In this document: one piece after another, positions 34,964-46,369 of the stretch
Layout: each line of letters opens with the position of its first letter
How positions within the stretch are numbered: position 1 is the stretch's first letter
Assembly (NCBI GenBank): GCA_018350325.1
Contig: JAEVLN010000001.1
Location: 3,461,501-3,525,500 of the forward strand
Length of the DNA: 64,000 nt
Direction: 5' to 3'
From: Globodera rostochiensis
Lineage: Eukaryota; Nematoda; Chromadorea; Rhabditida; Heteroderidae
Made by a program: the position numbers and the translations under genes
The notes under the pieces: model-generated
The model's database searches: none
Seen by the model: the letters and a program-made list of their open reading frames with translations, nothing else
What the model was told of the DNA's origin: nothing

Positions 34964-36529
34964 TTATAAACGTTTCGTTTATCAGTTCTTGCGTTGAGCC
35001 ATGATGCTAAATAAAAAAGGATTTTAATTAGTTGTCTTAATTTCTTTTGTTCAAATTTTATAAACAATTTTATTATTTTAAGTTGGTGGACGCCCCAAAT
35101 GATGCTCCGTACAACTAGGCTATTATGCAAAGAAAATGTGGGCACAAAAAGCGGACCAAAACACAGAATTTTTCGTTCTTTTGCATTTCGTTTTGTTTAT
35201 TGAAGTGTAAAAATTTTACTTTTTTATTTTCAAAATATTATTTTGTTTCATCGATAAGCATTATAGACTTTATCTTTTTTTTTATAAATTAATATTCATA
35301 TATTTACCACATATTATTCTATTATTAAAAAAAATTAAAACTATTTTTTCAATTTACATTTTTTAAGTCTTTATATTTTTTGTTTTGAAATTTCTTTTTT
35401 GCTTTTTTGGCTTTTATTAAATAATTATTGCTTAATTAATGGCATTAATAATGTAAGCCTTCAACAGAAAATTACAAAACGTATTTCGAGACAAGAATTA
35501 TTATTAAAAGAGAAAATATTAAGCTTTAAAATGCGATTTGTTTTAAAAATAACAAACTAAAAATATTAAACAACAAAAAATTTAATTAAAATATATTGCA
35601 TTTATGATTTATGTAGGAATATTTCAAATTAATTAGAAATATTTTTTATTGTTTATGAATAAACGCATTTAAAATAGAAAATATAAATTAATTTATTATA
35701 ACGTTATAATTTTTGTAAAATGCTGGATTATTAATACAAATATTTACCTAATTTCAATTAAACATAAGTTTGATTGTTGAAAAGTAACAAAAAATTTAGT
35801 ATTTTGAAAAAATTTAAGCTAAGTTTTCTTTGAATTTGTTTTAAAAATAATAATTAATTTTAATGTTATGTACTTTTTAATAACATTTTTTAGTGCGATC
35901 TTTATATTTTATCTGACTGTGTAAAATAATAGCGCATATTTACTTTCGTATCGCGTTGAGTGAGATTCGTTGTGCCTTCTTCTGACAATTAGCATTTTTA
36001 ATTTAAATTTATTGAGCAATTCCTTGACGTTGAGTTTATTATTTAAGTATTTTCTTTTTTCTTCATAATTTTGTGTGCAAAATATATTTTATTTTTCCAG
36101 ATCTATAGCAATTTTTTAAATTTAAAAATTGAAATTATTTTTTATGGCGCCTATATTCGAAAATAAAAGAAATTATAAATGTTTGTTATTTAAAGGATTG
36201 AAGTTGGCATTTTATATTATCTTGCATATATTAAAATATATGCAGTCAATCAGTCAAATCTTGATATTAAAAAATTTCTGATTGATACAATGTGGAGCCA
36301 TTTGTGTAATACATGATTTCTATTAAAATCAGTTTTGGGTTTAATTTTCAATAATGGGTTCCAATTGGACCCAAACAAACAAAAACAAATTTTTTTGTGT
36401 ATTTTGGGTTGACAAAATACAAAAATGTACAAATCCAAAACATTTTAGTAAAAAAGAACAAAAGCCTAAATTCCCGATTTTTGTAAATATTTGCTTACAA
36501 TTTTATTCAAAACTTTTTTTCTGAACAGT
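34964..36529. other. A/T-rich stretch with one ORF
   Basis: At 36250-36438 (-) a 62-codon frame without ATG encodes a mixed hydrophobic/basic sequence including GSNWNPLLKIKPKTDFNRNH. No splice context or family is evident. The remainder is featureless A/T-rich DNA. Confidence 0.3.
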
Positions 36530-36690
36530 GAGTGAGCACGTACGTCAGTCAATCACGTCAGCTCGGATGATCATGCCTGCATTTGGCAAAAGTCCGCCTG
36601 GAGGCCAATAATCAATCTCCACGGACGGAACGGAAGTGACAAGAAAACAAACAATTTCCAAATTGACGGCGAACCGGGGAAAAGTAATGT
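36530..36690. other. GC-balanced island of about 160 bp
   Basis: The island begins after CTTTTTTTCTGAACAG (acceptor-like, plus strand) and ends before AAAA|GTAATG (donor-like). At least four frames on the two strands are open for 35-50 codons, so composition alone explains them. CACGTACGTCAGTCAATCAC contains overlapping GTCA words. Its origin is unknown. It is a good site to test by homology search. Confidence 0.3.
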
Positions 36691-37708
36691 TTCATAAAAT
36701 AAAAGCTATACACTTAATTAAAGAAATACTAAAATCATTAAATTATGCATATTATTCTTTAGACTATTAAAACAAAAACAAAGCGCGAGACTACACACTT
36801 CTAAATAAATTAATATTTTTTACCCATAATCAACAAAATTTAAAAAAATAAATGTATTAACTTTAACTACTAAATACATAATAAAGATACAATAGTTTAT
36901 TTTCAGCTTTAATTTGCAATATTTTTTTAATTTACAAAAACTGTTTCTAAAACTTGCTAATTATAAACAACAATATGCTTTCTGTGTTGATGTTATATTT
37001 AAATCTACAAACAAATGTTTTTGAAATAATTAACATTGCAGTCTTTGCTGCAACAGCACATTTGAAATTGTGGGAGCAACAAATAATTAAAACAAGTATT
37101 AATCCAACCGTATAACAATAAATCATATAAAGCGAAAAAATAAACTAAAAAGCTTGTTTTGCAAAATAATATTTTCGTTTTTTTATCAAGTGCAAAAAAG
37201 CTAACGTTAATTCCTTAAAATTTAAAATAAATTATTAAGTTATGCAACCCACTGACGACGCAAACAAAATCAATAAAATACAAAAAGAAGTTGTTGCTTA
37301 ATTCCAATTTGAAATTATGGATTTAAAGCGATTTTAAACTTTTATTGGCAATGTTATATTAGTATGTCAGTTTTCTCAAATAAAATAATAAAATGTAATA
37401 CATATTTTTTTATTGTTTGCGCTAAAATAATCTTAAAATATTGGTTTAGAAAATTTCTAATAAATCACAATTATTTTATTTTATTATTCATTTAATCGTC
37501 CCGTTTTTTCTCTGGCTAATGGGCTTGCCGTCGAATTATTTATTGCTATAGTTATTAGGATTTAATAAAAAATAATTAATAAAAATGAACAAAATATTTA
37601 AGTGCAAATGAAAGGTTGACCCCCTTGGTTGCCACTGATTTTCTGTAATAGCATTTGTTCTTTTAAATGATTATGTTGGCAAGTGATGTCTTTGCTTTAT
37701 TTTGCTGG

Positions 37709-37942
37709 TTAAGTTACTTGTCTTGCTGAATAAGTTTTCGAACACTGGGATTCGGCGTGGAAACCAAGTTTGCACAAAATTTGTTTATTTTGATTTGTTC
37801 TTATTGTTTTTTGAAAGTTTAATCGTTCAACCACTTTTTTATATAAGTCACAATCAATCATATATTCTTTATACAATAAATTAATAATAATGCTATTATT
37901 TTTAAAACTATATTTCGATCCATACAAATGCAAATTGTTCAA
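37709..37942 (-). CDS. Candidate exon, up to 77 aa, hydrophilic
   Basis: Minus strand. A 77-codon frame runs from near 37942 and is open until ATGTGTTCGAA-like coding gives way to CAA|GTAACT, a usable donor, with a stop only after it. The N-terminal part is Asn/Tyr-rich. The main part (YMIDCDLYKKVVERLNFQKT then ILCKLGFHAESQCSK) is charged and protein-like in A/T-rich DNA. An acceptor-like TTATTGTATAAAG lies before EYMID, suggesting an internal exon of about 150 nt. The plus strand is open for 60 hydrophobic codons. No family is recognised. Confidence 0.3.
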   Translation of the reverse strand: MNNLHLYGSKYSFKNNSIIINLLYKEYMIDCDLYKKVVERLNFQKTIRTNQNKQILCKLGFHAESQCSKTYSARQVT

Positions 37943-38107
37943 ATTATTGTTTTAAAATGAGTTTACAATAAAAATAACTAAAATACATAAATCATATAAA
38001 TTCTATTTTTGATAGTGATCATCAGCAAAAGCCGTCATGAGGGATAAGCAGCCCCCATTTCAGTGTATTTTGGGGTTTTGGAATAAAGTAGAGGTGTCTT
38101 AACAACT

Positions 38108-38175
38108 TATTTGTTAATGCACTTATATTTTTTCGTGCGATCTAATCAACTTATCAATGTGTAAATTAGCGATTA
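38108..38175 (+). repeat. Dispersed repeat H, copy 1
   Basis: AATGCACTTATATTTTTT and GCGATCTAATCAACTTATCA with the following ATGTGTAAATTAGC recur at 54948-55013 in the same orientation. Confidence 0.85.
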
Positions 38176-38293
38176 ACAAATTTAACTATTTGCAAATTGA
38201 TTTTTTGAGCAGTGAATGTAATTCGAGGAAATTGAATGAAGAACGGTTAACACTTTTTGTGCGAGGAATGAATGAATGAATTGCCCAACTTTA

Positions 38294-38312
38294 CCCCCCC
38301 CCCCCCGCCCCC
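38294..38312 (+). repeat. Poly-C tract (13 C plus CCCCC)
   Basis: Thirteen C, one G, then five C in A/T-rich DNA, in a small GC-richer zone at 38290-38395. Confidence 0.9.
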
Positions 38313-38682
38313 AACAATTTGGGTTCGCTTTTAATGTTTTTCTCTATCGTTCGTGTTTTTGCGAGCGGGCGAAATTCGTCTATTCGACACATTAAATCAA
38401 TTTGGGTCAACATTTTTGAGTAAAAAAAGGGTTGAATATACTAAAATGACAACATATTTTTTTACCTACAAAATGATTGGAGACTAAAATTATCTATAGT
38501 CCAACAATGTTTTGTATATGCAGAGAACAAAATTGTTAGCGTTGAGAATATTTACTATTGATTTCCAAATTCTTAATTTTTAGTGAATTTTTCTTAAAGA
38601 TTAGAAAAACACAAAAATTACATTCTAACAAAAATTACGCGGAATAACAATTTTTTAAATATAAATAAACGAATTAACACGA

Positions 38683-38874
38683 ATGCCTAAATATATTAAT
38701 GCTTTAAAAAATAACGTATTTGTCAAATTTATACAAATTAAATTAAAATTGCATTATAGCAGGCTTACATACTTATTTGAATACTCCATCAAATCAAAAT
38801 ATTTCAAAACAGAACGTAAACCTATGTGGGAGGAAGTAGTAACGAGAGTTATTGTTTTGCCAACCATTTTTTAG
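38683..38874 (+). CDS. Candidate ORF, 63 aa
   Basis: An ATG opens 63 codons starting MPKYINALKNNVFVKFIQIK and ending ERKPMWEEVVTRVIVLPTIF before TAG. Residue use is balanced with several Lys, Tyr and Glu despite A/T-rich DNA. The word AACCTATGTGGGAGGAA inside it recurs at 39889-39905 on the other side of the fold-back element, so part of it lies in repeated DNA. No family is recognised. Confidence 0.25.
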   Translation: MPKYINALKNNVFVKFIQIKLKLHYSRLTYLFEYSIKSKYFKTERKPMWEEVVTRVIVLPTIF

Positions 38875-39162
38875 ATGATTGAGTAAAAAAGTTTATATAA
38901 TTAATAGCGACAAATATTATCTTTTTAAAATATAACCATAAAAAATTTAAATATTTAACAAATAAAAATCAACACTTTGAAAAATAAGTTTAAAAATTTT
39001 GAAAAATTTGTTTTACCATAATTCATCCCTTCTTGCTGTTTAACCGTGCCGTCGGATAAACTACACATCACTAACATTCTCATCAAAGAATTTCTATTCA
39101 AAAACTAGTTTCATAAAAAATATCGCGAAAACATATTTTTTAATAAATATTAAAACTTACGA

Positions 39163-39662
39163 GGGGAACATCCCTTAATGTGACCACTCAGATCACTTTC
39201 AAACCATGCCTATCGTGTAGAGCACCATCGATTTACTCTTGTAAATTTTCGGCTTTTTTGGCCCGCCCACACAGTGAAGGGTCGAAAAATGCAATTTAAA
39301 TTATTGCAAATTTTGTTGAAAAAAGTGATGAGCTGGGGGCGACCAACTTCACTATTACCGTTTAAATTACAAAATTTTTAAAGCTAGTGATTCATTCTTA
39401 TTCTAAAAAAATTCTCCGTCTTTTAATCAACTTTTTGATGCTAAAGTCTTGGAGTTTCGCCAGATTTAGTCGAGATATGATTTTTTGAAGTTCCTGCGCG
39501 GTGGTTTTTCAAGAAAACATGCAAAAATTTAAATTGCATTTTTCGACCCTTCCTGTGTGGGCGGGCCAAAAAAGCCGAAAATTTACAAGAGTAAATCTAG
39601 GGCGCTCTACACGATAGGCATGGTTTGAAAGTGATCTGATGGACACAGTAAGGGATGTTCCT
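39163..39662. mobile_element. Fold-back (long inverted repeat) element
   Basis: A left arm of about 139 bp (39163-39301) is the reverse complement of a right arm at 39525-39662 with few mismatches. Shared blocks include GGAACATCCCTTA at the tips, ATCACTTTCAAACCATGCCT, TTTACTCTTGTAAATTTTCG and GGCCCGCCCACACAG. The spacer is about 220 bp without an ORF. No target-site duplication could be identified, so the exact borders are approximate. The transcript would form a near-perfect long hairpin. Confidence 0.85.
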
Positions 39663-41807
39663 AATTTATTATAATTAAAAAAAAATCTTATTAAATGGTT
39701 TGAATTCTAACATAATTATTTAACATTTAAAATTACGAGGAAATTTTATCTAAATTCATGAAATAGGTAATTTAATATTTCTTGATTAATTTGTTTTAAC
39801 AACATTTAAAAAGAGTTTGGTTAGAGGACAAAATAAGTAGCATTTTCAATCAATATAAAAAATTTACAGACATAATAAAAAAGATCAAACCTATGTGGGA
39901 GGAAAGAAAAAGTATTAGCACAGAGGTTCGTCGCACCTAATATGTTTGCAATATTTGCGGGCGGTGATGTGAATGCCAACTTTTTAATTTCTTTTTTTTT
40001 TTTGCATGACGAGCATTGAAATTCAAACCTTCTGGTCTCCCACGGCTACTATGTGGAGCTTACATTATAATTATTATAGAGCGCGAGTGAGTCGATGTTT
40101 CGTAAATTAGATGCTTAATTAATACATTTTGTTAATTTAAATATTTTGGTTTAAAAAGCATTTTACATTATGAATTTGTTTGACTAAAATAGAAAAAATT
40201 ATATTTATTAGTTTATGGATTTTAAATTTTCCTTAATGCATTAAGATTTTTAATTTCTTCTAATGAATTTTTTTACAGAATTTTTTGTCAGTAACAAAAA
40301 TTTTGATGTTTTATTTAAATTTTAAAAATTGTTTATTAATCAATAATTACTTTAACTCCTCCTCTTCATCTAGTAATTATTCATCTCGTCATTTAATTGT
40401 TAATTCGTTTTAATATAAATCATGTCAAATATTTGATTAATTTTTTATTTATATTTTCAAAAATAAGATTATTTATTTGTTTTGAAATAAAAAATATGGT
40501 TATAATTCTATAATTTTTATAGTACTCGTATTAATATTGTATATTAAAGATTTTTTCTGCTAAATGTAAATTTCTTTCAGCTTTAAGCAGATTAAGCTTT
40601 ATTTAGATGTTTATGTCTCAAACTTGTTTTTAATAAGGTTTATAAAGCTTCTCAAAAAGAGTTTAACACAACAGTGTCACAATTGTAAAAATATATAATT
40701 TCGTTATTTAGTCCCATAATATTTAGCTAATTTTTATTTAAGTTAGTATGCTTTTCTTAATAAGAAATTATATACCTCTACAAATGCCATAATGATTTTG
40801 TTTAAATATTCTCAATAGGGCACTTTTTTATCTGAATAAACAATATCTGTAAATGTTAAATTTGCGATTAGAGTTTAGTTTATATAATTCAAAGTAAAAA
40901 TAGGTAAAAACTTTTACTAATCACTAGTAATTTTAGGTGCAATCATTTTTTTTTAATATTTTGCCATGCGATGATACACCCTCTCTAGAATATAGCGGGC
41001 ATTATCTGAGCTGTAAAGCTCGTTCAGGTGCCACAAAAACCTTTATGGGTGGAATCGGGTGAACACTCTTCAGCTTACTATTCAATAATATCATTATTTA
41101 TTTATGCTTATTTCGAAATGATTTTTTCAAAATCACTATATATTTTTTTAAATTTACCTGTTAATATATTTTCATTTAATTTATAAGAAATTTTTTTTTA
41201 GATTGCTTTATTTATCTCAATATTAATGATATTTTTGATATTATTTTAAAAATATATAAAAACTTGATGTTATTGTAAAGATGGAGCCTTTTGTTCAAAT
41301 GGTGAAAACGTTACGATAAAAATAATTAGTCGACTATTATTAGCGTTGGATTGATCTGCCATATCATTTTACAAAAATAATATTCGGTATTGCATTTAAT
41401 TAATTTTATAATATCATAATTTTAATTCGTTTAAATTATTTATTCGAATTATGCTTATTGTCTTTAAAAATTAATCGATTAAACATTGTTTTATATTATT
41501 TTGTCTAAAATAATTTAATAAATCCGCATTGCCAAATAATGAATTCGATAAAAATCTTTGAAACATAAATTTATTTCATGAATTTTTTTGGTAAATTTGC
41601 TAAATTCTAAAATGTACAACGTATTGATACCAGATACCAGCAGAGAACGTGGCCATATTTACCCGAAACACCAAAACATAGACTGACTAAGTGATAAATT
41701 AATGATGAGACTTTCAAAAATTAAAAATGCACAAAAAGTAACAAAAGAAATATAAAACATTTTTTACTTTTTTGTTTAATTCTCGCACAATAATTTAAAT
41801 TTTAAGT
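39663..41807. other. A/T-rich stretch with repeat J copy
   Basis: Mostly A/T-rich. 40806-40862 is the second copy of repeat J (TATTCTCAATAGGGCAC). GC-richer spots at 39920-40100 and 40975-41070 have no supported ORF. Confidence 0.45.
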
Positions 41808-41815
41808 ATTATAAC

Positions 41816-42826
41816 CAGGCATGGACACGGTTACCCGTAACCGCGGTTATCCGCGGTTAACCGCGGTTACCCGCGGTTAACGGTTATGGAATTTAAAAGG
41901 TCACGGTTACGGGCGGTTAACGGTTATGAGATTTTGAGGGCGGGCGGTTACGGTCGGTTAACGGTTATGACCTCTAAAACCGCGGTTAGCCGTCGTATCC
42001 GTTATTTTTTGGCTGCTGAGGATTGAGATGATTTGCCTTATAATTTCTTTGACTTTTATTCACATTTCACCAAATTACTTTATCGATCCGATGGCTTAGT
42101 GTTGAAACTCTCCGACTGATTTTATTTGTTCTAGGTTCTAGCCCCACCCGCTGTAATCGTTTTATTTATATTTTAATATCCCTTCTTTTTAGTATTCTTA
42201 CAATTTTTTACAAAAATTTTAACTATAAAAAGTAAAATTCTAATTGTTTACATAAATAATTAGTGCATTTTAAAACGTTCAATCACCTAAATTTGACAAT
42301 TTTTCTTAGCATAAGTCGGTAAATATTCAATTTTTTCTCTCGGTGGCGCCTATCGGCACCGCCGAACCCCCACACCGCCCAAAAAATATTTTATAAATCT
42401 AAAGCGCAAAAAACACAGAAAAAAATTTCGCTGATCGATCGCGCTTTGTTAGATTTTAATCATGAAAGTGTTAGAAAGAGATTTAAAAATTTTATTCATT
42501 GACAAAATCTGATAAAAATCACTTGTTAAGTTCAATACACATCAATTTTGATTTAATTTTAGAAGGACGCCACATCATGATCGGAAAAAAATAGTTTTGA
42601 AAAATCGATTGTTCAAAATCTGGAAAACTTTATTGATTTTTAAATAATGCGGTTAACCGCGGATAACCGCGGGCGGTTAACGGTTATGAGATTTTGAGGA
42701 CGGGCGGTTACGGGCGGTTAAGGGTTATGAGATTTTTAAGACGGGCGGTTACGGACGGTTAACGTTTCTAAGTGTTTGAGGACGGGCGGTTACGGTTAAG
42801 GAAATTCATAACCGTGTCCATGCCTG
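41816..42826. mobile_element. Non-autonomous hAT-type transposon with exact 8-bp TSD
   Basis: Ends are 18-bp perfect inverted repeats starting CAGGCATGGACACGGTTA. They are flanked by the exact direct repeat ATTATAAC at 41808-41815 and 42827-42834. The CAGG-type terminus and 8-bp TSD fit hAT. Subterminal zones carry many GGGCGGTTAACGGTTATGAG-type repeats in both orientations, as expected of transposase-binding arrays. The 1,011-bp interior lacks a transposase and contains a tRNA-like segment (42086-42158) and one GC palindrome (42342-42365). The intact ends and TSD point to fairly recent mobility, driven by a transposase encoded elsewhere. Confidence 0.9.
42086..42158 (+). other. tRNA-like / SINE-like segment inside the hAT element
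   Basis: TGGCTTAGTG (42092-42101) fits the RNA polymerase III A box, and GGTTCTAGCCC (42134-42144) resembles a B box with one key mismatch, about 42 nt apart as in tRNAs. The ends do not form a clean acceptor stem. It looks like a tRNA-derived remnant, perhaps part of a SINE captured by the transposon, and not a functional tRNA gene. Confidence 0.45.
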
Positions 42827-42854
42827 ATTATAACAATGATAAAGAAAATCAATC

Positions 42855-43085
42855 CATATCGGAACGGGAATCCGGGAGTCGCAAAACCGGTACCCCCGGT
42901 TTTTGGTTTCGGTTGTAACTTGAAAAAAATACACCCCTAAATTGTATTGAACATTTTGAAATTGATTTTAAATTTATAAATTCAGTTTGTACAATTTTAT
43001 TTGAGAATGGTAAAAGATCCCAAGTTCGGGAAAATTCGGGTTCGGGACACGGATCGCGTAATATTTGGAGGTGTTCGGCGAACAT
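42855..43085. mobile_element. Decayed element end with CGGTACCCCCGG motif
   Basis: ACCGGTACCCCCGGTTTTTGG and a GTTTCGGTTG stretch are shared with 58206-58275. A second GC-rich block (TTCGGGAAAATTCGGGTTCG, ending in GTGTTCGGCG) lies at 43023-43080. Both are GGTT/AACC-rich like hAT subterminal repeats. No TSD was found. The 78-codon minus-strand frame across it is a composition effect. Confidence 0.5.
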
Positions 43086-43284
43086 TGCTGGTGAAAATGT
43101 TTAAATGATATTTATTAACGCAATTTTTGTTTGTATTTTTTGAAGCAACAACAAAAATTCAAAAACAAAAATTCTTTGAATGATTCCAAAAAAATTCCCC
43201 TTCCGTAAAAATTGTGTCAATGAGATTATTGATAATTTACCATATTTATTTCTTAAAAACTTCAATAATGAATGAATGAAATAA

Positions 43285-43345
43285 TTAATTATAAAGTCTT
43301 TCGCCTTCCATAAAATTGGGTAATGTTTTTATAAAATTGATTTAA
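43285..43345 (+). repeat. Dispersed repeat I (four loci)
   Basis: AATTATAAAGTCTTTCGCCT followed by TCCATAAAATT and TTTATAAAATTGATT recurs at 61402-61462. Diverged forms lie at 25411-25440 and 43820-43862. Orientation is the same in all. Confidence 0.6.
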
Positions 43346-43602
43346 GATATTTGTTAATATGTTATTTTTCCAAAAAAACATTTTTTTAATATTGAAAATT
43401 AATAATAACATTAATTATTCAATATTTATGTATTAACTTTTTTTTCATAGTTTTATTTCTCACAAAATTAATAGTAACTATACTTTTTTAAATCATTTAC
43501 CCAAGTTTGCATGGAGTGTAAGCCGTCGGAGGGCTGATGAGACCTGGAAGTGTCATCTTTATGAGTGATGTCTGTTTTATGCTTTTGTTCAAAATTTAAA
43601 AA

Positions 43603-43755
43603 ATTACAATATTTATATATTTTATAGAATAATACTATCAATGTTTTAAAATCCTTGGGCCATGCATAAATATTGAGACTATGAGTTTGTCTGTCTTTAT
43701 TACAATATTTATATATTTTAAAGAATAATACTTACAATGTTTTAAAATATTTTAT
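43603..43755 (+). repeat. Local duplication, two units 96 bp apart
   Basis: ACAATATTTATATATTTTA followed by GAATAATACT and AATGTTTTAAAAT occurs at about 43607-43650 and again at about 43703-43748. Confidence 0.7.
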
Positions 43756-43859
43756 TAATAAATTTTATTGCTATATTTGGTAAATGGATTTGTTAATAGT
43801 AACAAATTCATTACTTAATTATAAAATCTTTCCCCTTTCATATATGTAAAGTAAAATTG

Positions 43860-44900
43860 AAACATTATATTTTTCGCTCAACTTTATAAGTGTTTTGATT
43901 TGAATCTTCTGCATCTAATTGTATCTTTTTACTTATGGTTAATTGTAATATATTTATATTGCAATGTTGCTTAGTTCAATAAAGTTTTGCTTTAAAAAGG
44001 ATTCAATAATGCTTGTGCATGTCGACAATATTACCACATTTAAATTTTGCTTTATATTATTAAATTGTAAGCACTTTCAAAAGTTTTTGGTTCATATTTT
44101 TTAAAATATAGTTGAAATGTCGTTCATTTAAAGCAAATGAATATTCATTTTATTGTAAACATTTTCGTATTTTTATCTATATTTACGGGGGCATGCAAAC
44201 CACCCGAAAACATGCAATCTTGTCTCTTGTAGCACAGTTTGACGTCCAAAAAACGCTAGTATATTAAATTTGCCGGCCTATTTAATTAATTGCATTTTCA
44301 ATTATGGACATAAATTATTTAATATCTTTTTCGTTATTCATAATTATGCTTTATACCTTTAACATTCTTAATTGTCCTGAATTTTTAAAAGATTTTGAGT
44401 AAATTATAATCAATTTATATATTAACAAATTAAACGACAGTTCACTTGGTACATATTTATATAAATTTATTTTATTTTTTATTTTATTAGCTTTATTATT
44501 GCTTTTTGTTTGGTCTTTAAATCATTTTGTTATGCATTCGGATTACTTTTATTTAGAAAAAAGGATTATAATTTTAATTAAATAGAGTTTGGATTTCATA
44601 TGTTTTTATTTCTGTTTAATTTTTTTATTAAAAATAATTAGCTTTTATGTTTTCTTCAAACTCAGAATACACGGTCAATGTTATTTTTATCTGTGAACAA
44701 AATTGTATATTTTTAAATTTTTAACAATATTAATCCAAATTGTATTTAATTGCAACAATTATTTTGTTAATAAATGTTTTAGCATAGATTAAAATATAAA
44801 ATTTTATTTTTAATGAATTTGTCGTTATAAAGTTGTAAAATATTAAAAAATTATTATTTTTTAGATTTTCTAAATCACTTGAGATATTTAGGTGTTGTCG
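43860..44900. other. A/T-rich stretch, nothing recognised
   Basis: A small GC-richer spot at 44185-44275 (ACGGGGGCATGCAAACCACC) shows no supported ORF or repeat. Confidence 0.45.
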
Positions 44901-44906
44901 TTTCAG

Positions 44907-45203
44907 AGATAAAAAATAGCGATGTTTTTGAAATATGTAAGTTTCGAAGTGAAACAGCGGACTTCTTGGACTGCCAGAAATTATTTGAATTTTTATTTCT
45001 TATAGCTGCCCTTGACTCCATTGGTGCATGCTCGTTATGCTCCATATAATGCTAATCCTTCGAACGAACAAAGTATAAAATGTTCCTTTTTGTTGAGGCG
45101 TTTGTGCATTGATTTATTTTTATTGTATTTAAATTATTATTTTTTAAATATCTTAAATACATCAGTAATTATTTCAAATAACATTATTGATAAATTAGAT
45201 TAG
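44907..45203 (+). CDS. Candidate microexon plus 3' exon
   Basis: A 30-nt segment (44907-44936) sits between GTTGTCGTTTCAG and GTAAGT, both near consensus, and reads IKNSDVFEI. A second acceptor, TTATTTCTTATAG, precedes 45006. In phase 0 the second exon is open for 65 codons (LPLTPLVHARYAPYNANPSN onward, with a hydrophobic C-terminal part) to TAG at 45203. In the phase set by the microexon it reads SALDSIGACSLCSI and stops. The two readings conflict. No family is recognised. Confidence 0.25.
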
Positions 45204-45368
45204 TCGCTGCCCTTTTATCAAGCAATTAATGTCAAATGTTTATTGGATTTTATGCACTGCTATTTTGATATAAATTTAAATAAATCATAGAAATTTGTAT
45301 TAATTTGTGTACTTAATAAATTTATTTACAATATCATTGAAGTGAAAAAATCATAATATTTTTAGAAT

Positions 45369-45553
45369 CTCGTAGATATTATTATTTATTGCATTTACCA
45401 AAAACCGATCTGTGGAGAGCACGCACGCCGTCCCATTACATATCTTTGGGCAGAATTTGTCAGGATATTTGCTTTCCGAAACTTCGTTGCTTTCGACGGT
45501 ACCGGAGCCTTTCCGGCGCATTTATTAAATTGAATTTCAAGCTTTTGTATTAT
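45369..45553 (+). other. GC-rich island with long open frame
   Basis: The island at 45405-45530 is GC-rich. The plus-strand frame through it is open for more than 55 codons (DLWRARTPSHYISLG, ICQDICFPKLRCFRRYRSLS). There is no start codon and no clear acceptor. It could be an exon or an unrecognised repeat. Confidence 0.25.
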
Positions 45554-46369
45554 TAATTTTTTATTTCATTTAAATATAATACAGAAATCTGTTTTATTTT
45601 TAGATATTTTATCAAGGGATATCATAATTTAATTATTTACTGTTTTGTTTTTTTCAACAACGTGATTTTGTTAATTTCTAATTAACTTTAAATATCTTTA
45701 CACTTAAAAGAGGGATTTATTTATTTAAAGAATTTTTAGAAATTATAAGTGTACTTTTTGTTTCTTTCTTTAATCAAATCTAAAATTTTAAATGTTTATA
45801 ATTTTATTATTATTAGCCAACTTTTTTAAATTACTTTGCAAACGCCTGTGCGTTGGGGGTTTTAAAATTTATTTACATTAAGTTTTATTAAATTTAATTA
45901 AATTTAAAAAAGCTAAAATAAATTCATAGTATTATAAGTAAGTTTAAGATTGTTTGTTTTTTAGATAAGTGATTTGTGAATAAAATGAGGAGACACTGAT
46001 GTACCAGCCTTCAGCCGGATTTAACTTTTCAATTATAAACACTTTAGTTATTGTTCAATGCAATTATTTTAATTTAAAAAAAGTAAAAGTATAAGTTCAG
46101 ATTGTTTTGTACATTTTTTAAATGGTTTTGATATTATTATTCTATCGCCGTCGGCCTCTAATATATGTATATTTTTTAGTTAATGAAAATATTATTAATA
46201 AGAACTTTAATTTTTGTTATATTATGATTTCGTTATTTTTTCATTAATATATTTTAGTTCAAACTATACTTTAAATTCATTAATGTATTTGTTAAAAATA
46301 TTTTTTGCCTTTTAACAACGTTGAACAAATATTTGATATTAAGTTATATGTAGGGTAATATAATACCCT

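Noticed and set aside
38068..38081. TTTTGGGGTTTTGG, a ciliate-type telomere word
   Set aside because: A single 1.75-unit occurrence with no neighbours is expected by chance and does not support ciliate germline DNA.
42086..42158. Functional tRNA gene
   Set aside because: Both promoter boxes are approximate and the ends do not pair, so it is kept only as a tRNA-like remnant.
42849..43085. 78-codon minus-strand ORF
   Set aside because: It translates the CGGTACCCCCGG element-end repeats; related DNA at 58.2 kb is in a different frame.
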